A DNA stretch of 64,000 nucleotides from Bradyrhizobium sp. SSBR45G (GTDB lineage: Bacteria > Pseudomonadota > Alphaproteobacteria > Rhizobiales > Xanthobacteraceae): positions 62,001-126,000 of the forward strand of contig NZ_BSCT01000015.1 of NCBI RefSeq assembly GCF_030159255.1. The letters run 5' to 3'. A model generated the notes under the pieces. The model was not told where the DNA came from, searched no databases, and was given only the letters and a program-made list of their open reading frames with translations. Numbering within the stretch: position 1 is the stretch's first letter; each line of letters opens with the position of its first letter. The translations under genes and the position numbers were made by a program. Positions 63,367 to 64,000 of the stretch are shown here, in pieces.

Positions 63367-63789
63367 TCACGCCATATGCCGCGCAAGGAAGGTCGTGGCG
63401 ATCGCGGTGGCCATGAACACCAGCGTGGCCACCATTGACCGCCGTGACAGGCCGGCCAATCCGCACACCCCGTGGCCGGACGTACAGCCATTCCCCAGCA
63501 CTGCGCCGAAGCCGACCAGCAGTCCGGCCAGCACCAGATCGATCGTGCCCGCCTCGAGCGTGAGGGGCGGCAGGCTGCCCGTCGCGAGCCGGACAACAAG
63601 GGTGGCGGCCAGCAGGCCGAGGATGAACGCGAACCGCCCAGCGATTGCGCCGTCCCATGGCGGCAGCAGCCGCGCGGCAATTCCGCTGACCCCGGCCACC
63701 CGGCCGGTCAGGGCCATCATCATGACGGCGGAAACGCCGATGAGGGCGCCGCCGGTGAGCGCCGCAATGAATGTATGCTCGCTGATCAT
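63367..63789 (-). CDS. YeeE/YedE-family membrane protein
   Basis: This 140-residue four-helix protein starts MISEHTFIAALTGGALIGVSA. The motif GNGCTSGHGVCGLAGLSRRS contains the paired conserved cysteines that handle thiosulfate in related TsuA/YeeE transporters. The frame is open to 63840, but the ATG at 63789 follows an AGGA. It is the first gene of the reverse-strand operon and is divergent from the ArsR regulator. Confidence 0.9.
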   Translation of the reverse strand: MISEHTFIAALTGGALIGVSAVMMMALTGRVAGVSGIAARLLPPWDGAIAGRFAFILGLLAATLVVRLATGSLPPLTLEAGTIDLVLAGLLVGFGAVLGNGCTSGHGVCGLAGLSRRSMVATLVFMATAIATTFLARHMA

Positions 63790-63875
63790 CTCGTCCTGGT
63801 TCCTGGTCGCCCGCGCGTTGCCATCCGCTTTCATTTGCATTATTGCTTATATACGAAAATAGAGTAGTAACAATC

Positions 63876-64000
63876 ATGACAGCACGTGCCGGTCGCAAGC
63901 CCCAGGTCGCCTCCATGGCCCGCCTGGAAGACAAGGCGGAAGAGGCTGCTCGTCTGCTTACGGCGATGGCGAATCCGAAGCGGCTGATGGTGCTCTGCAA
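63876..64000 (+). CDS. ArsR-family sulfide-responsive regulator (BigR-like), cut by window edge
   Basis: The first 41 codons read MTARAGRKPQVASMARLEDK and then EEAARLLTAMANPKRLMVLC, the beginning of an ArsR winged helix domain with a Cys in the alpha-2 position as in BigR/SqrR. It is divergent from the YeeE operon. The AT-rich 63838-63875 gap is the likely operator region. The C-terminal sensing cysteine is out of the window. Confidence 0.85.
   Translation, partial: MTARAGRKPQVASMARLEDKAEEAARLLTAMANPKRLMVLC

Overview
The window looks like chromosomal DNA of a Bradyrhizobium-type alphaproteobacterium (family Nitrobacteraceae). It is GC-rich with densely packed genes. It carries hemN and nnrS behind FixK/NnrR-like sites, a phasin, long AsmA and PAS-kinase proteins of the kind found in that group, and a tRNA-His with A73 and no G-1, a trait of one alphaproteobacterial clade. 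The organism call is an inference from these genes, not from a database search.

Layout. 1-3.4 kb: a reverse-strand sugar ABC transporter (binding protein and two permeases, then the start of a hydrolase). 3.5-5.4 kb: an AsmA-like protein. 5.7-7.1 kb: scoAB CoA transferase behind a clear promoter. 7.1-8.9 kb: an unrecognised protein whose C-terminal third resembles an inactivated nucleoside phosphorylase. 9.3-12.6 kb: a micro-oxic/nitrosative island (small membrane protein, hemN, nnrS). 12.6-16.1 kb: a large PAS histidine kinase with a degenerate ATPase domain. 16.6-20.3 kb: phasin, tRNA-His, and a sugar isomerase/dehydrogenase pair.

20.4-27.8 kb is the most unusual part. A 1651-residue protein keeps the N-terminal half of an SF1 (UPF1/DNA2-like) helicase, but its Walker A motif is broken and its second RecA domain is missing. 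That domain is replaced by a proline/alanine-rich linker, one membrane helix and a periplasmic domain. It sits directly upstream of a membrane-anchored SUMF1-fold protein without the catalytic cysteines. Together they look like a two-gene membrane module of unknown function.

28.7-41.9 kb: an OprO/OprP-like porin, then a compact type II secretion operon (gspD, a Sel1-repeat gene, gspE-F-G-H-I-J-K-L-M and a GspC/N-like gene). GspD has a lipobox, as in Hxc-type liposecretins. 42-47.3 kb: a small exported protein, a multicopper oxidase, and a flavin electron-transfer trio (FMN-binding protein, ApbE, membrane protein). 47.6-54.6 kb: a small Cys-containing exported protein, an orphan ParA, a 44-aa membrane protein, a dapA paralogue behind tandem terminators, a LysR regulator, trxB, an Lrp/AsnC regulator, DoxX and greA. 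54.8-61.7 kb: carB, an MFS exporter divergent from its probable ArsR-type repressor with two identical operators, an odd tRNA-Cys-like gene, a methyltransferase and dps. 61.7-64 kb: a BigR-type sulfide/persulfide island (MBL-fold hydrolase, two YeeE/YedE proteins, a divergent ArsR regulator cut by the window edge, and a decayed TauE/SafE remnant).
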